64,000 nucleotides of DNA from Streptomyces sp. NBC_00286 (GTDB lineage: Bacteria; Actinomycetota; Actinomycetes; Streptomycetales; Streptomycetaceae), in contig NZ_CP108054.1 of the NCBI RefSeq assembly GCF_036173125.1, forward strand, positions 5,022,001-5,086,000, given 5' to 3'. The position numbers and the translations under genes were made by a program. The notes beneath the pieces are model-generated. The model was not told the origin of the DNA. It saw only the letters and a list, made by a program, of their open reading frames with translations, and made no database searches. Position 1 is the stretch's first letter, and every line of letters starts with the position of its first letter. Positions 25,188 to 34,790 of this stretch are shown here, piece by piece.

Positions 25188-25661
25188 TCAGCCGTACATT
25201 CGGCGCATCGCGAAGTCGACCATCTGCTCGACCGCCTTCGCGTCGAAGACCATGCGGTGCTCGCCCTCCATGTCGAGGACGAAGCCGTAGCCGGTAGGGA
25301 GCAGGTCGATCACCTCGGCACCGGTGATCACGAAGTACTTGGACTCCTTGCCGGCGTACCGGCGCAGCTCCTTGAGCGAGGTGAACATCGGGATCACGGG
25401 CTGCTGGGTGTTGTGCAGCGCGAGGAAGCCGGGGTTGTCACCGCGCGGGCAGTAGACCTTGGACGTGGCGAAGACCTGCTGAAAGTCCTCGGCGGAGATC
25501 GCCCCCGTGGTGAACGCGCGCACCGCGTCCGCGAGCGAGGGCGGCGACGGCTCGGGGTAGAGCGGGCCGCTCTGCTGCCCGTACCCTCCGGGCTGGGGCG
25601 GCGGCTGAGGCTGCGCATACTGCTGCTGGCCGGGGCCCGCGGTCTGGTCGTAGCCGTACAT
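25188..25661 (-). CDS. SseB-family protein
   Basis: 157 residues. The first ~45 are Gln/Pro/Gly-rich (QQQYAQPQPPPQPGGYGQQ). An SseB N-terminal-type domain follows (TSKVYCPRGDNPGFLALHN, QQPVIPMFTSLKELRRYA, YFVITGAEVIDLLPTGYGFV). The protein is cytosolic; SseB-like proteins of actinobacteria have no established role. The start MYGYDQ at 25661 is taken because the upstream in-frame extension is not protein-like. It ends in a strong palindrome terminator. Confidence 0.85.
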   Translation of the reverse strand: MYGYDQTAGPGQQQYAQPQPPPQPGGYGQQSGPLYPEPSPPSLADAVRAFTTGAISAEDFQQVFATSKVYCPRGDNPGFLALHNTQQPVIPMFTSLKELRRYAGKESKYFVITGAEVIDLLPTGYGFVLDMEGEHRMVFDAKAVEQMVDFAMRRMYG

Positions 25662-25761
25662 GGGGGTCAGAGTAGCCGCCCTTCGCCTCCGACTGTTTCC
25701 AACCCCCACAAACCCACCCCACCCCACCCGGAGGGTTAGCTCACACTTGAGCCGCTAGGGG

Positions 25762-25788
25762 TTGATTCTTATTACCGACGGGTAGCAT
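25762..25788 (+). promoter_or_regulatory. promoter with overlapping inverted repeat, acyl-CoA dehydrogenase
   Basis: TTGATT (25762) and TAGCAT (25783) form a plausible -35/-10 pair with a short 15-16 nt spacing. The inverted repeat TACC-GACG-GGTA (25773-25784) overlaps the -10, as expected for a repressor of a fatty-acid gene. Confidence 0.45.
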
Positions 25789-25867
25789 CATCGTGGCTAC
25801 TTGTTGGTACACGAACCTAGGTCCGAGGATTCACCACCTCACCCGATCCCTTAACGGAGCCGTCGCC

Positions 25868-27694
25868 ATGGGGCACTACAAGTCGAATCTCCGCGACATC
25901 GAGTTCAACCTCTTCGAGGTGCTCGGGCGCGACAAGCTGTACGGCAGCGGCCCGTTCGCGGAGATGGACGCCGAGACCGCCAAGAGCATCCTCGAAGAGC
26001 TGACCCGACTTTCGGAGAACGAGCTGGCGGAGTCCTTCGCGGACGCGGACCGCAACCCGCCGGTCTTCGACCCGGAGACCAACACCGCACCCGTACCGGC
26101 CAGCTTCAAGAAGAGCTACAAGGCCTTCATGGACTCCGAGTACTGGCGGCTCGGCCTGCCCGAGGAGATCGGTGGCACGACCGCCCCGCCGTCCCTGATC
26201 TGGGCGTACGCGGAGCTGGTTCTGGGCGCCAACCCGGCGGTGTGGATGTACTCCTCCGGCCCGGCGTTCGCCCGCATCCTCTTCGACGAGGGCACCGAGC
26301 AGCAGAAGCACATCGCCCAGATAGCCGTGGACCGGACCTGGGGTTCGACCATGGTGCTCACCGAGCCCGACGCGGGCTCGGACGTGGGCGCCGGGCGCAC
26401 CAAGGCGGTTCAGCAGGAGGACGGCTCCTGGCACATCGAGGGCGTGAAGCGGTTCATCACGTCCGGTGAGCACGACATGGAGGAGAACATCCTTCACTAC
26501 GTGCTCGCGCGGCCGGAAGGTGCCGGTCCCGGCACCAAAGGGCTGTCCCTCTTCCTCGTACCGAAGTACCTCTTCGACTTCGAGACCGGCGAGCTGGGCG
26601 AGCGCAACGGCGTGTACGCCACGAACGTCGAGCACAAGATGGGTCTCAAGGCCTCCAACACGTGCGAGATGACCTTCGGCGACCGCCACCCCGCCAAGGG
26701 CTGGCTGATCGGCGACAAGCACGACGGCATCCGCCAGATGTTCCGGATCATCGAGTTCGCCCGGATGATGGTCGGCACGAAGGCGATCTCCACGCTGTCG
26801 ACGGGTTACCTGAACGCCCTTGAGTACGCCAAGGAGCGCGTCCAGGGCCCGGACCTCGCGAACTTCATGGACAAGACCGCCCCCAAGGTCACCATCACGC
26901 ACCACCCAGACGTGCGCCGCTCGCTGATGACGCAGAAGGCGTACGCGGAGGGCATGCGCTCCCTCGTCATGTACACCGCGTCGGTCCAGGACGAGATCAT
27001 GGTCAAGGAGGCCGCGGGCGAGGACACCGCCGCCCTCGAGGCCCTGAACGACCTGCTTCTGCCGATCGTGAAGGGCTACGGCTCCGAGAAGGCGTACGAG
27101 CAGCTGTCGCAGTCGCTGCAGACGTTCGGCGGCTCCGGCTATCTGCAGGAGTACCCGGTCGAGCAGTACATCCGGGACGCCAAGATCGACACCCTCTACG
27201 AGGGCACCACTGCGATCCAGGGCCAGGACTTCTTCTTCCGGAAGATCGTCCGCAACCAGGGTGCGGCGCTGAACTCACTCGCCGAGGACATCAAGAAGTT
27301 CCTGGCGATCGGTACGGGCGGCGAGGAGCTGTCGGCTGCCCGCGAGCAGCTCGCCAAGGCGGCCGTCGAGCTGGAGGCCATCGTCGGCCTGATGCTCACG
27401 GACCTCGCGGCGACCGAAAAGGACGTCAAGAACATCTACAAGGTCGGGCTCAACACCACCCGCCTGCTGATGGCCTCCGGTGATGTGGTCGTCGGCTACC
27501 TGCTGCTGAAGGGTGCCGCGGTCGCCGCCGAGAAGCTGGAGACGGCGCCGGCCAAGGACAAGGCCTTCTACACCGGCAAGATCGCCGCGGCCAAGTTCTT
27601 CGCGGCGAACGTCCTGCCGGGCGTCACCGGTGCGCGCAAGCTCGCCGAGGGCACCGACCTGGAGCTGATGGAGCTGGACGAAGCGGCCTTCTAG
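25868..27694 (+). CDS. acyl-CoA dehydrogenase, large FadE type
   Basis: 608-residue FAD enzyme that makes the trans-2-enoyl-CoA in beta-oxidation. Segments: [19 protein letters not shown] (FAD/substrate motif), [49 protein letters not shown] and [18 protein letters not shown]-terminal extension of about 150 residues is present, as in FadE5-like dimeric long-chain enzymes. The start MGHYKSN at 25868 has GGAG upstream. It is monocistronic with its own promoter and terminator. Confidence 0.95.
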   Translation: MGHYKSNLRDIEFNLFEVLGRDKLYGSGPFAEMDAETAKSILEELTRLSENELAESFADADRNPPVFDPETNTAPVPASFKKSYKAFMDSEYWRLGLPEEIGGTTAPPSLIWAYAELVLGANPAVWMYSSGPAFARILFDEGTEQQKHIAQIAVDRTWGSTMVLTEPDAGSDVGAGRTKAVQQEDGSWHIEGVKRFITSGEHDMEENILHYVLARPEGAGPGTKGLSLFLVPKYLFDFETGELGERNGVYATNVEHKMGLKASNTCEMTFGDRHPAKGWLIGDKHDGIRQMFRIIEFARMMVGTKAISTLSTGYLNALEYAKERVQGPDLANFMDKTAPKVTITHHPDVRRSLMTQKAYAEGMRSLVMYTASVQDEIMVKEAAGEDTAALEALNDLLLPIVKGYGSEKAYEQLSQSLQTFGGSGYLQEYPVEQYIRDAKIDTLYEGTTAIQGQDFFFRKIVRNQGAALNSLAEDIKKFLAIGTGGEELSAAREQLAKAAVELEAIVGLMLTDLAATEKDVKNIYKVGLNTTRLLMASGDVVVGYLLLKGAAVAAEKLETAPAKDKAFYTGKIAAAKFFAANVLPGVTGARKLAEGTDLELMELDEAAF

Positions 27695-27763
27695 GAACGC
27701 TTCCGTACGCTTCGGCACATACGAGGCGGCCTTCCAGGAGCGTCCACGTACATACCGGAGCCC

Positions 27764-27846
27764 TACCGGAAAGTCACCTTCCGGTAGGCGGCCCCCTCCA
27801 CATACCCCATACCAGGGCCCGTTCCCCATCGCCGGGAGCGGGCCCT
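27764..27846. terminator. two hairpins after the acyl-CoA dehydrogenase gene
   Basis: TACCGGAA/TTCCGGTA (27764-27786, 7-nt loop) and AGGGCCCG/CGGGCCCT (27814-27846, 17-nt loop). The second ends 22 bp before the aminopeptidase start and could also act as a leader structure for it. Confidence 0.55.
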
Positions 27847-27868
27847 CGTACGTCGTTAAGGTGAACCC

Positions 27869-29167
27869 ATGCGCACACCCCCACGCTTTGATCGCGGCCA
27901 TACCGACGACCTCATGTCCTTTCTGACGGCCAGCCCGTCGCCGTATCACGCGGTGGCGAACGCGGCCGAGCGGCTGGAGAAGGCCGGCTTCCGGCAGGTC
28001 GCCGAGACGGACGCGTGGGAGGGGGCGCACGGCGGGAAGTACGTGGTGCGCGGGGGCGCGCTCGTGGCCTGGTACGTGCCCGAGGGCGCCGATCCGCACA
28101 CGCCCTTCCGGATCGTCGGAGCGCACACGGACTCCCCCAATCTGCGCGTGAAGCCGCAGCCGGACAGCGGAGCGCACGGCTGGCGCCAGGTCGCGGTCGA
28201 GATCTACGGCGGCCCGCTGCTCAACTCCTGGCTGGACCGCGACCTGGGCCTGGCCGGCCGGCTCTCGCTGCGCGACGGCACGACCCGCCTGGTGAACATC
28301 GACCGCGCCCTGCTGCGAGTCCCCCAACTCGCCATCCACCTGGACCGATCGGTCACCTCCGAGGGCCTCAAGCTCGACAAGCAGCGGCATCTGCAGCCGA
28401 TCTGGGGGCTCGGCAACGACGTACGCGACGGGGATCTGATCCGTTTTCTCGAGCAGGAGTCCGGGCTGGCCGAGGGCGAGGTCACCGGCTGGGACCTGAT
28501 GACGCACTCCATCGAGCCGCCGTCGTACCTGGGCCGGGACAGGGAGCTGCTCGCGGGTCCGCGCATGGACAACCTCCTGTCCGTGCACGCCGGTACGGCC
28601 GCGCTGGCGGCCGTCGCGACCTGCGATTCGGCCCTCCCGTTCATCCCGGTGCTGGCGGCGTTCGACCACGAGGAGAACGGCTCGCAGTCGGACACGGGGG
28701 CGGACGGTCCGCTGCTCGGAAGTGTGCTCGAGCGTTCGGTGTTCGCCCGCGGCGGTACGTACGAGGACAGGGCGCGCGCCTTCGCCGGCACGGTCTGCCT
28801 CTCCTCCGACACGGGCCACGCGGTCCACCCGAACTACGCCGAGCGGCACGACCCGACGCACCACCCGCGCGCGGGCGGCGGCCCCATCCTCAAAGTCAAC
28901 GTCAACAACCGCTACGCCACGGACGGTTCGGGCCGCGCGGTCTTCGCCGCCGCCTGCGAGAAGGCCGCCGTGCCCTTCCAGTCCTTCGTCTCCAACAACT
29001 CGATGCCCTGCGGCACCACCATCGGCCCCATCACCGCCGCCCGCCACGGCATCAAGACGGTCGACATCGGCGTGGCCATCCTGTCCATGCACAGCGCCCG
29101 CGAACTGTGCGGCGCCGAGGACCCGTTCCTGCTGGCGAACGCGATGGTGGCGTTCCTGGAGGGTTAG
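27869..29167 (+). CDS. apeB: M18-family aminopeptidase (aspartyl aminopeptidase type)
   Basis: 432-residue zinc aminopeptidase that removes acidic N-terminal residues in the cytoplasm. Metal and catalytic segments are visible: VGAHTDSPNLRVKP (His, Asp), AAFDHEENGSQSDTGADGPLL (Asp, Glu-Glu), SSDTGHAVHPNY and a C-terminal IGVAILSMHSARE with the last His ligand. Length and motif order are as expected for M18. The gene stands alone. Confidence 0.95.
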   Translation: MRTPPRFDRGHTDDLMSFLTASPSPYHAVANAAERLEKAGFRQVAETDAWEGAHGGKYVVRGGALVAWYVPEGADPHTPFRIVGAHTDSPNLRVKPQPDSGAHGWRQVAVEIYGGPLLNSWLDRDLGLAGRLSLRDGTTRLVNIDRALLRVPQLAIHLDRSVTSEGLKLDKQRHLQPIWGLGNDVRDGDLIRFLEQESGLAEGEVTGWDLMTHSIEPPSYLGRDRELLAGPRMDNLLSVHAGTAALAAVATCDSALPFIPVLAAFDHEENGSQSDTGADGPLLGSVLERSVFARGGTYEDRARAFAGTVCLSSDTGHAVHPNYAERHDPTHHPRAGGGPILKVNVNNRYATDGSGRAVFAAACEKAAVPFQSFVSNNSMPCGTTIGPITAARHGIKTVDIGVAILSMHSARELCGAEDPFLLANAMVAFLEG

Positions 29168-29300
29168 AAGCCGAGTCCCGAACCTGTCTCCTCAAGTGAG
29201 TTGCCTCCGCATGGCCGGTCCGGCGGAGGGTACCCGGCCCGGGTCCGCAACAGCCGTGCGAACGGCGACAGAACACGGACAGGACAGGGAGGCCAGACTC

Positions 29301-29555
29301 ATGGGTCTGGGTGGATGCATCATTCTGATCGCGGTAGGAGCCATTCTCACGTTCGCGACCGACTGGGACATGCAGGGAGTCAACCTCGACCTGGTCGGGA
29401 TCATCCTGATCGTCGTCGGCCTGATCGGCGTCGCGACGTTCAGCAGCGTCGCCAAGCGCAGGCGCGTGGTGGTGCCGCCTTCGACACCGGTCGTCGAGGA
29501 CGACGGGCACCACCATCGGCACCGGGACGGATACACCGACGGTTACGGCGTCTGA
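29301..29555 (+). CDS. DUF6458-type small membrane protein
   Basis: 84 residues with two transmembrane helices (GLGGCIILIAVGAILTFA and VGIILIVVGLIGVATF), separated by the short outer loop DWDMQGVNLDL. A basic patch (KRRRVVV) and a His-rich tail (HHHRHRDG) follow. This matches the actinobacterial DUF6458 layout. GGGAGG precedes the ATG. Function unknown. Confidence 0.88.
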   Translation: MGLGGCIILIAVGAILTFATDWDMQGVNLDLVGIILIVVGLIGVATFSSVAKRRRVVVPPSTPVVEDDGHHHRHRDGYTDGYGV

Positions 29556-29569
29556 TAGTCCACCACGTC

Positions 29570-29680
29570 AGGGCTGCGCCCCGAAGGGGCGCGGGGCCGT
29601 ATTGATTTGCGGCTCCGCCGCGATGGGGGTCCCCCCGCTCGAGCGAATTCGAGAGTGGGGGAGCGACCAGCCACAGCGGA
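29570..29680. repeat. dispersed Streptomyces intergenic repeat, copy 2
   Basis: Contains GGGCTGCGCCCCGAAGGGGC, then an inserted hairpin (GGGGGTCCCCCCGCTCGAGC ... GAGAGTGGGGGAG) and GCGACCAGCCAC. The outer parts match the repeat at 19431-19487. It lies between the DUF6458 gene and the second phosphatase. Confidence 0.75.
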
Positions 29681-29750
29681 CTCGCAGATGATCGACGGCC
29701 AATCTCTGCACCCACCAGCGGAGCGCCGACGCGTGTGAGACAAAAGAGGC

Positions 29751-32420
29751 ATGGCCGGATTTATCGGCCGCCTGCGTTCGGTGCTGAGCGTCCGCACCGT
29801 CGCCCGGCAGGTCTTCGTGCTTCAGGTGGCGATCGTGGTGCTCCTCGTCGTCGCCGCGGTGACAGCCGTGTTGCTTCAGGTCCGCAGCGACAGCGAGCGC
29901 GAGGCCCGGAATCGTTCGCTCGCCGTGGCCGGGTCGTTCGCGAACGCGCCCGGTGTCGCGGCGGCCCTCGAAGGCCCGGATCCGACCGCCGTGCTCCAGC
30001 CGCGCGCGGAAGCCGCCCGCAGGGCGTCCGACGTGGACTTCATCGTGGTGATGACCACGGAAGGGATCCGCTACACCCACCCCAACCCCGAACAGATCGG
30101 CAAGCACTACATCGGCACCATCGATCGCGCCGTCGCGGGCGAAGTCGTACGGGAGACCTTCACCGGCACGCTAGGGCCGTCCGTGCGCGCCGTCGTCCCG
30201 GTCAGGGACGCGGACGACGAGATCGTCGGTCTGGTCGCCGCCGGTGTGACGCTGGCCAGCGTGGGCGGGGCGGTCGAGCACCAGCTGCCCGTGCTGTTCG
30301 GCTCGGCCGCCGTGGCCCTGGCCGTCGCCACCACCGGCACCGCCCTGGTCAGCAGGCGGCTGCGGCGCCAGACGCACGGGCTGGGGCCCGCCGAGATGAC
30401 CCGGATGTACGAGCATCACGACGCGGTTCTGCATGCCGTACGGGAAGGCGTGCTGATCGTGGACGGCGACGGGCGGCTGGCGCTGGCCAACGACGAGGCG
30501 CGGCGGCTGCTCGAGCTGGGGCCGGACGCGGAGGGCCGGGCCGCGCTCGATCTGGGGCTCGGCCGCGACTTGGCCCGGCTGCTGGCCTCCGGGCGGGACG
30601 CCACCGACGAGGTGCACGTGACGCGGGACCGGCTGCTGGCGGTCAGCCAGCGGTCGACCGCGCGGGACGGCGGGCCGCCCGGCACCGTGGTCACCCTGCG
30701 CGACACCACCGAACTGCAGGCCGTCACCGGCCGGGCGGAGGCGGCCCAGGAGCGGCTGCGGCTGCTCTACGACGCCGGCCTGGAGATCGGCACCAGCCTC
30801 GACGTGACGCGTACGTCGCAGGAACTGGCGGACTTCGCGGTCCCCCGGTTCGCCGACTACGTCACCGTCGACCTGGCGGATCCCGTGCTGCGGGGCGGGG
30901 AGCCGAAGGAGGGCGACACGGATATGCGGCGGGTCGCGTTCCACGGCGTCAAGGAGGGCAGCCCCCTCTACCGGCTCGGCAAGCTGATCCACTTCGTACG
31001 GGACACTCCGCAGGCCGCCGGGTTCCTCGCCGGTGAGGCCGTGGTCGAGGCGGATCTGACCGCGTTCTCCGGCTGGCAGGTGCAGGACCCGGAACACTCC
31101 CGGGTGCTGGTGGAGTTCGGGATGCACTCGATGCTCACCGTCCCGCTGCGCGCCCGCGGCGTCGTCATGGGCGTGTCCACGTTCTGGCGCGCGGACCGGC
31201 CGGAGCCGTTCGACCAGGAGGACCTCTCCTTCGCCGAGGAGCTGGTGGCCCGCGCCGCCGTCAGCATCGACAACGCCCGCCGCTACACCCGCGAGCACGA
31301 CATGGCCGTAACGCTGCAGCGCAGCCTGCTGCCGCGGGCCCTGCCCGACCAGAGCGCCCTGGAGGTGGCGTACCGCTATCTGCCCGCGCAGGCCGCGCGG
31401 GGCGGGGTCGGCGGGGACTGGTTCGACGTCATCCCGCTGCCGGGCGCGCGAGTGGCACTGGTCGTGGGCGACGTGGTCGGGCACGGCCTCCATGCGGCGG
31501 CCACGATGGGCCGGCTGCGGACCGCGATCCACAACTTCTCGACCCTGGACCTTCCGCCCGACGAACTCCTGTGGCACATGGACGAGTTGGTGGCGCGCAT
31601 CGACCAGGACGAGAGCGGGGACGGAGATGCGGAGGAGGGTGCGCCGGTCACCGGGGCGACCTGCCTGTACGCGGTGTACGACCCCGCGTCCGGGGTGTGC
31701 ACCGTCTCCCGCGCCGGTCATCTGGAGCCCGCGGTGGTCCGCCCGGACGGCAGCGTCGAGTTCCTCTCCGTCCCCGGCGGGCCTCCGCTGGGCCTCGGCA
31801 GCGGGCTTCCCTTCGAGGCGACGACGGTACGACTGTCCGAGGACAGCCGGCTCGTCCTGTACACGGACGGGCTCGTCGAGGGCCGGCGCCGGGACATCGA
31901 CGAGGGCCTGGAGCTGCTGCGACACGCGCTGACCGGGCCCGGCCGGACGCCGGAGGAGACCTGCGACGCGGCCCTCGATGCCCTGCTGCCCGACCGGCCG
32001 CGCGACGACATCGCCCTGGTCGTCGCCCGCACCCGCACCCTCGGGGCCGACCGTACGGCGGCCTGGGAGGTACCGGCCGACCTGTCGGCGGTGGCGCGGG
32101 TCCGCGCGGCGGCGACCCGGACGCTTGAGGAATGGGGCCTGTCGGAGGAGGCGTTCACGACCGAGCTGATCCTCAGCGAACTGGTCACCAACGCCCTCCG
32201 CCACGCCACCGCCCCCATCCGCATCCGCCTGATCCGCGACCGCTCCCTGATCTGCGAAGTCTCGGACGCCAGCAGTACGGCCCCGCATCTGCGCCGGGCG
32301 GCCACGACGGACGAGGGCGGCCGGGGCCTGTTCCTGGTGTCGCAGTTCGCGGAGAGGTGGGGGACGCGGTACACGGGGGGCGGGAAGGTGATCTGGACGG
32401 AGCAGGTGCTGGGAGAGTGA
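29751..32420 (+). CDS. membrane sensor SpoIIE phosphatase with PAS, GAF and HATPase
   Basis: 889 residues. A transmembrane helix (~22-43, VFVLQVAIVVLLVVAAVTAV) leads to an extracytoplasmic CitA/DcuS-like Cache domain (~45-175, TTEGIRYTHPNPEQIGKHYI) and a second helix (~183-202). PAS (~220-325), GAF (~345-520), PP2C/SpoIIE (~545-760, with GGDWFDVIPLPG, VVGDVVGHGLHAA, YTDGLVEGR, RPRDDIALVV) and HATPase (~770-885, ELVTNALRHATAPI, GGRGLFLVSQFAERWG) follow. It probably links an outside organic-acid-like ligand to an anti-anti-sigma factor; the ligand is guessed from the Cache type. Confidence 0.93.
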   Translation: MAGFIGRLRSVLSVRTVARQVFVLQVAIVVLLVVAAVTAVLLQVRSDSEREARNRSLAVAGSFANAPGVAAALEGPDPTAVLQPRAEAARRASDVDFIVVMTTEGIRYTHPNPEQIGKHYIGTIDRAVAGEVVRETFTGTLGPSVRAVVPVRDADDEIVGLVAAGVTLASVGGAVEHQLPVLFGSAAVALAVATTGTALVSRRLRRQTHGLGPAEMTRMYEHHDAVLHAVREGVLIVDGDGRLALANDEARRLLELGPDAEGRAALDLGLGRDLARLLASGRDATDEVHVTRDRLLAVSQRSTARDGGPPGTVVTLRDTTELQAVTGRAEAAQERLRLLYDAGLEIGTSLDVTRTSQELADFAVPRFADYVTVDLADPVLRGGEPKEGDTDMRRVAFHGVKEGSPLYRLGKLIHFVRDTPQAAGFLAGEAVVEADLTAFSGWQVQDPEHSRVLVEFGMHSMLTVPLRARGVVMGVSTFWRADRPEPFDQEDLSFAEELVARAAVSIDNARRYTREHDMAVTLQRSLLPRALPDQSALEVAYRYLPAQAARGGVGGDWFDVIPLPGARVALVVGDVVGHGLHAAATMGRLRTAIHNFSTLDLPPDELLWHMDELVARIDQDESGDGDAEEGAPVTGATCLYAVYDPASGVCTVSRAGHLEPAVVRPDGSVEFLSVPGGPPLGLGSGLPFEATTVRLSEDSRLVLYTDGLVEGRRRDIDEGLELLRHALTGPGRTPEETCDAALDALLPDRPRDDIALVVARTRTLGADRTAAWEVPADLSAVARVRAAATRTLEEWGLSEEAFTTELILSELVTNALRHATAPIRIRLIRDRSLICEVSDASSTAPHLRRAATTDEGGRGLFLVSQFAERWGTRYTGGGKVIWTEQVLGE

Positions 32421-32846
32421 CGGCGGGTCCCGGCTTCGACCCGGAGCGGCCGGCCGTCGTCCGGTTCAGTGCCCGCGAACGTCCGGTTCAGCGCCGGCGC
32501 CGCGGCGGGTCCCGGTATCGCCCCGGAGCGGTCGGCCGTCTTCCGGTTCAGTGCCCGCGAACGTCCGGTTCAGCGCCGGCGCCGCGGCGGGTCCCGGTAT
32601 CGCCCCGGAGTGGCCGGCCGTCTTCCGGTTCAGCGCCGGCGCCGCGGCGGGTCCCGGCTTCGACCCGGAGCGGTCGGCCGTCTTCCGGTTCAGCGCCGGC
32701 GCCGCGGCGGGTCCCGGCTTCGAGCCGGAGCGGTCGGCCGTCTTCCGGTTCAGCGCCGGCGCCGCGGCGGGTCCCGGCTTCGAGCCGGAGCGGTCGGCCG
32801 TCTTCCGGTTCAGCGTCCGCGAACGTCCGGTTCAGCGCTCGCGCCG
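32421..32846. repeat. 60/82-bp tandem repeat array between convergent genes
   Basis: Six tandem units fill the whole gap between the phosphatase stop and the nitrilase stop. Units 3-5 are 60 bp; units 1, 2 and 6 are 82 bp through a 22-bp insert (GTGCCCGCGAACGTCCGGTT plus two bases). Each unit holds the hairpin-forming GCGCCGGCGCCGCGGCG and a CCGGAGCGGTCGGCCGTC segment. The last unit overlaps the final codons of the nitrilase gene. Units are 90-100% identical. Frames are open in both directions because 60 is a multiple of three, but no gene is likely. Confidence 0.92.
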
Positions 32847-33641
32847 CGGCGGTTCCAGCCCCAGCATCCTGTCCTTCAGCGCCGGGAACTGATCCCGGGT
32901 CACGCCAACCTTCGCCGGGTCGAACTCCACCGTGAGCACCTCCTCGTCCGGGCCCGCCTCGGCCAGTACCTCGCCCCAGGGATCCACCACGATCGAGTGA
33001 CCGGCCTGCGGAACTCCCGCATGCGTACCGGCCGTTCCACACGCGAGGACGTACGACTGGTTTTCCACCGCGCGGGCCTGGGCCAGCAGCGTCCAGTGGG
33101 AGCGGCGGCGTTCGGGCCAGCCGGCGGGGATGACGAGGGTTTCGGCGCCGACGTCGACGAGACGGCGGAAGAGTTCGGGGAAGCGGAGGTCGTAGCAGGT
33201 CGCGAGGCCGAGCGTGGTCGACGGCAGTCGTACGGTGACGGCATCCGCGCCCGCGCTCATCAGCACCGCCTCGCCTTTGTCGAAGCCGAAGCGGTGGATC
33301 TTGCGGTACGAGGCGGTCAGTTCGCCGGAGGGGGAGAAGACGAGTGAGGTGTTGTAGAGGAGGCCGTCGGCGTCCCGTTCGGGGATGGAGCCCGCGTGCA
33401 GCCATACGCCCGCGTCGCTCGCCGCCTTGGCCATCGCCTCGTACGTCGGTCCGTGCAGCGGCTCTGCCTCGGTGCCGAAGGACTCGTAGGCGAACGCGCC
33501 CGTCGTCCACAGTTCGGGCAGCACCACCAGATCGGCACCGGACTGCTCGCGGACAAGGGCGGCCACGCGCTCTCGGCGCGCTTCGATCGATTCGCCCCCT
33601 TCGTCGTCGTATACACCGATCTGGATGAGGGAGGCGCGCAC
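32832..33641 (-). CDS. carbon-nitrogen hydrolase (nitrilase superfamily)
   Basis: 269-residue amidase-type hydrolase. The Glu-Lys-Cys triad is in VLPELW (~44), YRKIHRFGF (~113) and ATCYDLRFPELF (~148). The sequence resembles omega-amidase/NIT2-like bacterial members. GTG 33641 has GGACGG upstream. Codons near the 3' end (PPRRER) lie in the last unit of the tandem repeat array. The gene is divergent from the maleylpyruvate-isomerase-like gene. The exact amide substrate is unknown. Confidence 0.92.
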   Translation of the reverse strand: MRASLIQIGVYDDEGGESIEARRERVAALVREQSGADLVVLPELWTTGAFAYESFGTEAEPLHGPTYEAMAKAASDAGVWLHAGSIPERDADGLLYNTSLVFSPSGELTASYRKIHRFGFDKGEAVLMSAGADAVTVRLPSTTLGLATCYDLRFPELFRRLVDVGAETLVIPAGWPERRRSHWTLLAQARAVENQSYVLACGTAGTHAGVPQAGHSIVVDPWGEVLAEAGPDEEVLTVEFDPAKVGVTRDQFPALKDRMLGLEPPRRER

Positions 33642-33778
33642 ACTACCACCGTCCTGGCATTCGACCCGCGAAACGGGCCTACGATCGTCACACGAAAGCA
33701 CTGCCGGGGTGCCTTGCAGCAGCGTAACTTAGCGGTCCAAGACACCCATGCCCGCGCACGAACCGCCCGAGGGGTCCC

Positions 33779-34603
33779 GTGAGTCTCCATCCCAGCCTTC
33801 AGAACTATGCCGACGCCTGGACCCACTCAGTGGAAGCGATATCCGAGCTGGTGCAGCCGCTCGTGGAGGGTGAGTGGAACCGGCGGACTCCCTGCCCGGG
33901 CTGGTCCGTCCGGGACATCGTCTCGCATGTGATCGGTATGGACTGCGAGATGCTCGGCGACCCGCGCCCGATCCACACGCTGCCGCGCGATCTGTACCAC
34001 GTGACGAACGAGCACCAGCGGTACATGGAGATGCAGGTCGACGTACGCCGTCACCACACGGCACCGGAGATGACGTCCGAGCTGGAGTACACGATCATCC
34101 GCCGCAACCGGCAGCTGCGGAACGAGTCGCGCGAGCCGGACGCCAAGGTACGCGGTCCGCTGGGTACGGAGATCACCCTCGAACAGTCCATGCGCTACCG
34201 GGCGTTCGACGTCTGGGTGCACGAGCAGGACCTGCGCGCCGCGCTCGGCCGGCCGGGGAACCTGGACTCGCCGGGTGCGTACATCGTGCGCGACGAACTG
34301 CTCGCCGTACTGCCGAAGGTCGTCGCCAAGGAGGCGGGCGCGCCCGCCAACTCCGCGGTCGTCTTCGACGTCCACGGACCGGTCGACTTCCTGCGCACGG
34401 TCCGCGTCGACGCCGAGGGCAACGGGACGATAGACGGCGCCCCGTCGCTCGGTCCGGCGGCCACGCTCACGCTCGACTGGGAGACGTACTTCCGGCTGGC
34501 CTGCGGCCGGGTCACCATCGAAGCGGTGGCGGACCGCATCAAGACGGAGGGCGATCCGGAGCTGGCGGCGGCGATCCTGCGGCATTTCTTGGTGACGCAG
34601 TAG
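33779..34603 (+). CDS. maleylpyruvate isomerase / mycothiol-dependent enzyme family protein
   Basis: 274 residues. An N-terminal DinB-like four-helix domain has the metal ligands His (GWSVRDIVSHVIGMDCEML) and HxxxD (VWVHEQDLRAALGRPG), the layout of mycothiol-dependent isomerases and detoxifying transferases. A C-terminal SCP2-like domain follows (VDFLRTVRVDAEGNGTIDG, LTLDWETYFRLACGR). Mycothiol is the actinobacterial thiol, so a conjugation or isomerisation reaction is likely; the substrate is not evident. GTG start. Confidence 0.88.
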   Translation: MSLHPSLQNYADAWTHSVEAISELVQPLVEGEWNRRTPCPGWSVRDIVSHVIGMDCEMLGDPRPIHTLPRDLYHVTNEHQRYMEMQVDVRRHHTAPEMTSELEYTIIRRNRQLRNESREPDAKVRGPLGTEITLEQSMRYRAFDVWVHEQDLRAALGRPGNLDSPGAYIVRDELLAVLPKVVAKEAGAPANSAVVFDVHGPVDFLRTVRVDAEGNGTIDGAPSLGPAATLTLDWETYFRLACGRVTIEAVADRIKTEGDPELAAAILRHFLVTQ

Positions 34604-34750
34604 GTCGCGCAGTAGCTCACGCATTGGCGAGGGCCGCGGGTGCGCCGGGCGTCTGAGCGGGGATCGGGCCCCGGCGGGCGCGGAGTGTTCGCCTCGCGGC
34701 CCGCCGTGGGAGGCCCGCCGTCGTACGGTCGATGCTCGGGGCTCCGCGGT

Positions 34751-34785
34751 CAGCGGCCAGCGGCCAGCGGCCAGCGGCCAGCGGC
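34751..34785. repeat. 7-bp tandem repeat, five copies
   Basis: CAGCGGC repeated five times just beyond the stop codon of the duplicated-module lipoprotein gene. Confidence 0.9.
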
Positions 34786-34790
34786 CAGGC

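Noticed and set aside
32421..32846. CRISPR array
   Set aside because: Units are contiguous and nearly identical with no unique spacers, and no cas genes are present.
32469..33347. Open frames through the 60-bp repeats that would give a repetitive protein
   Set aside because: A repeat of a multiple of three stays open in all frames by default. No ribosome site or conserved flanking domain was seen, and the array lies between convergent stops.
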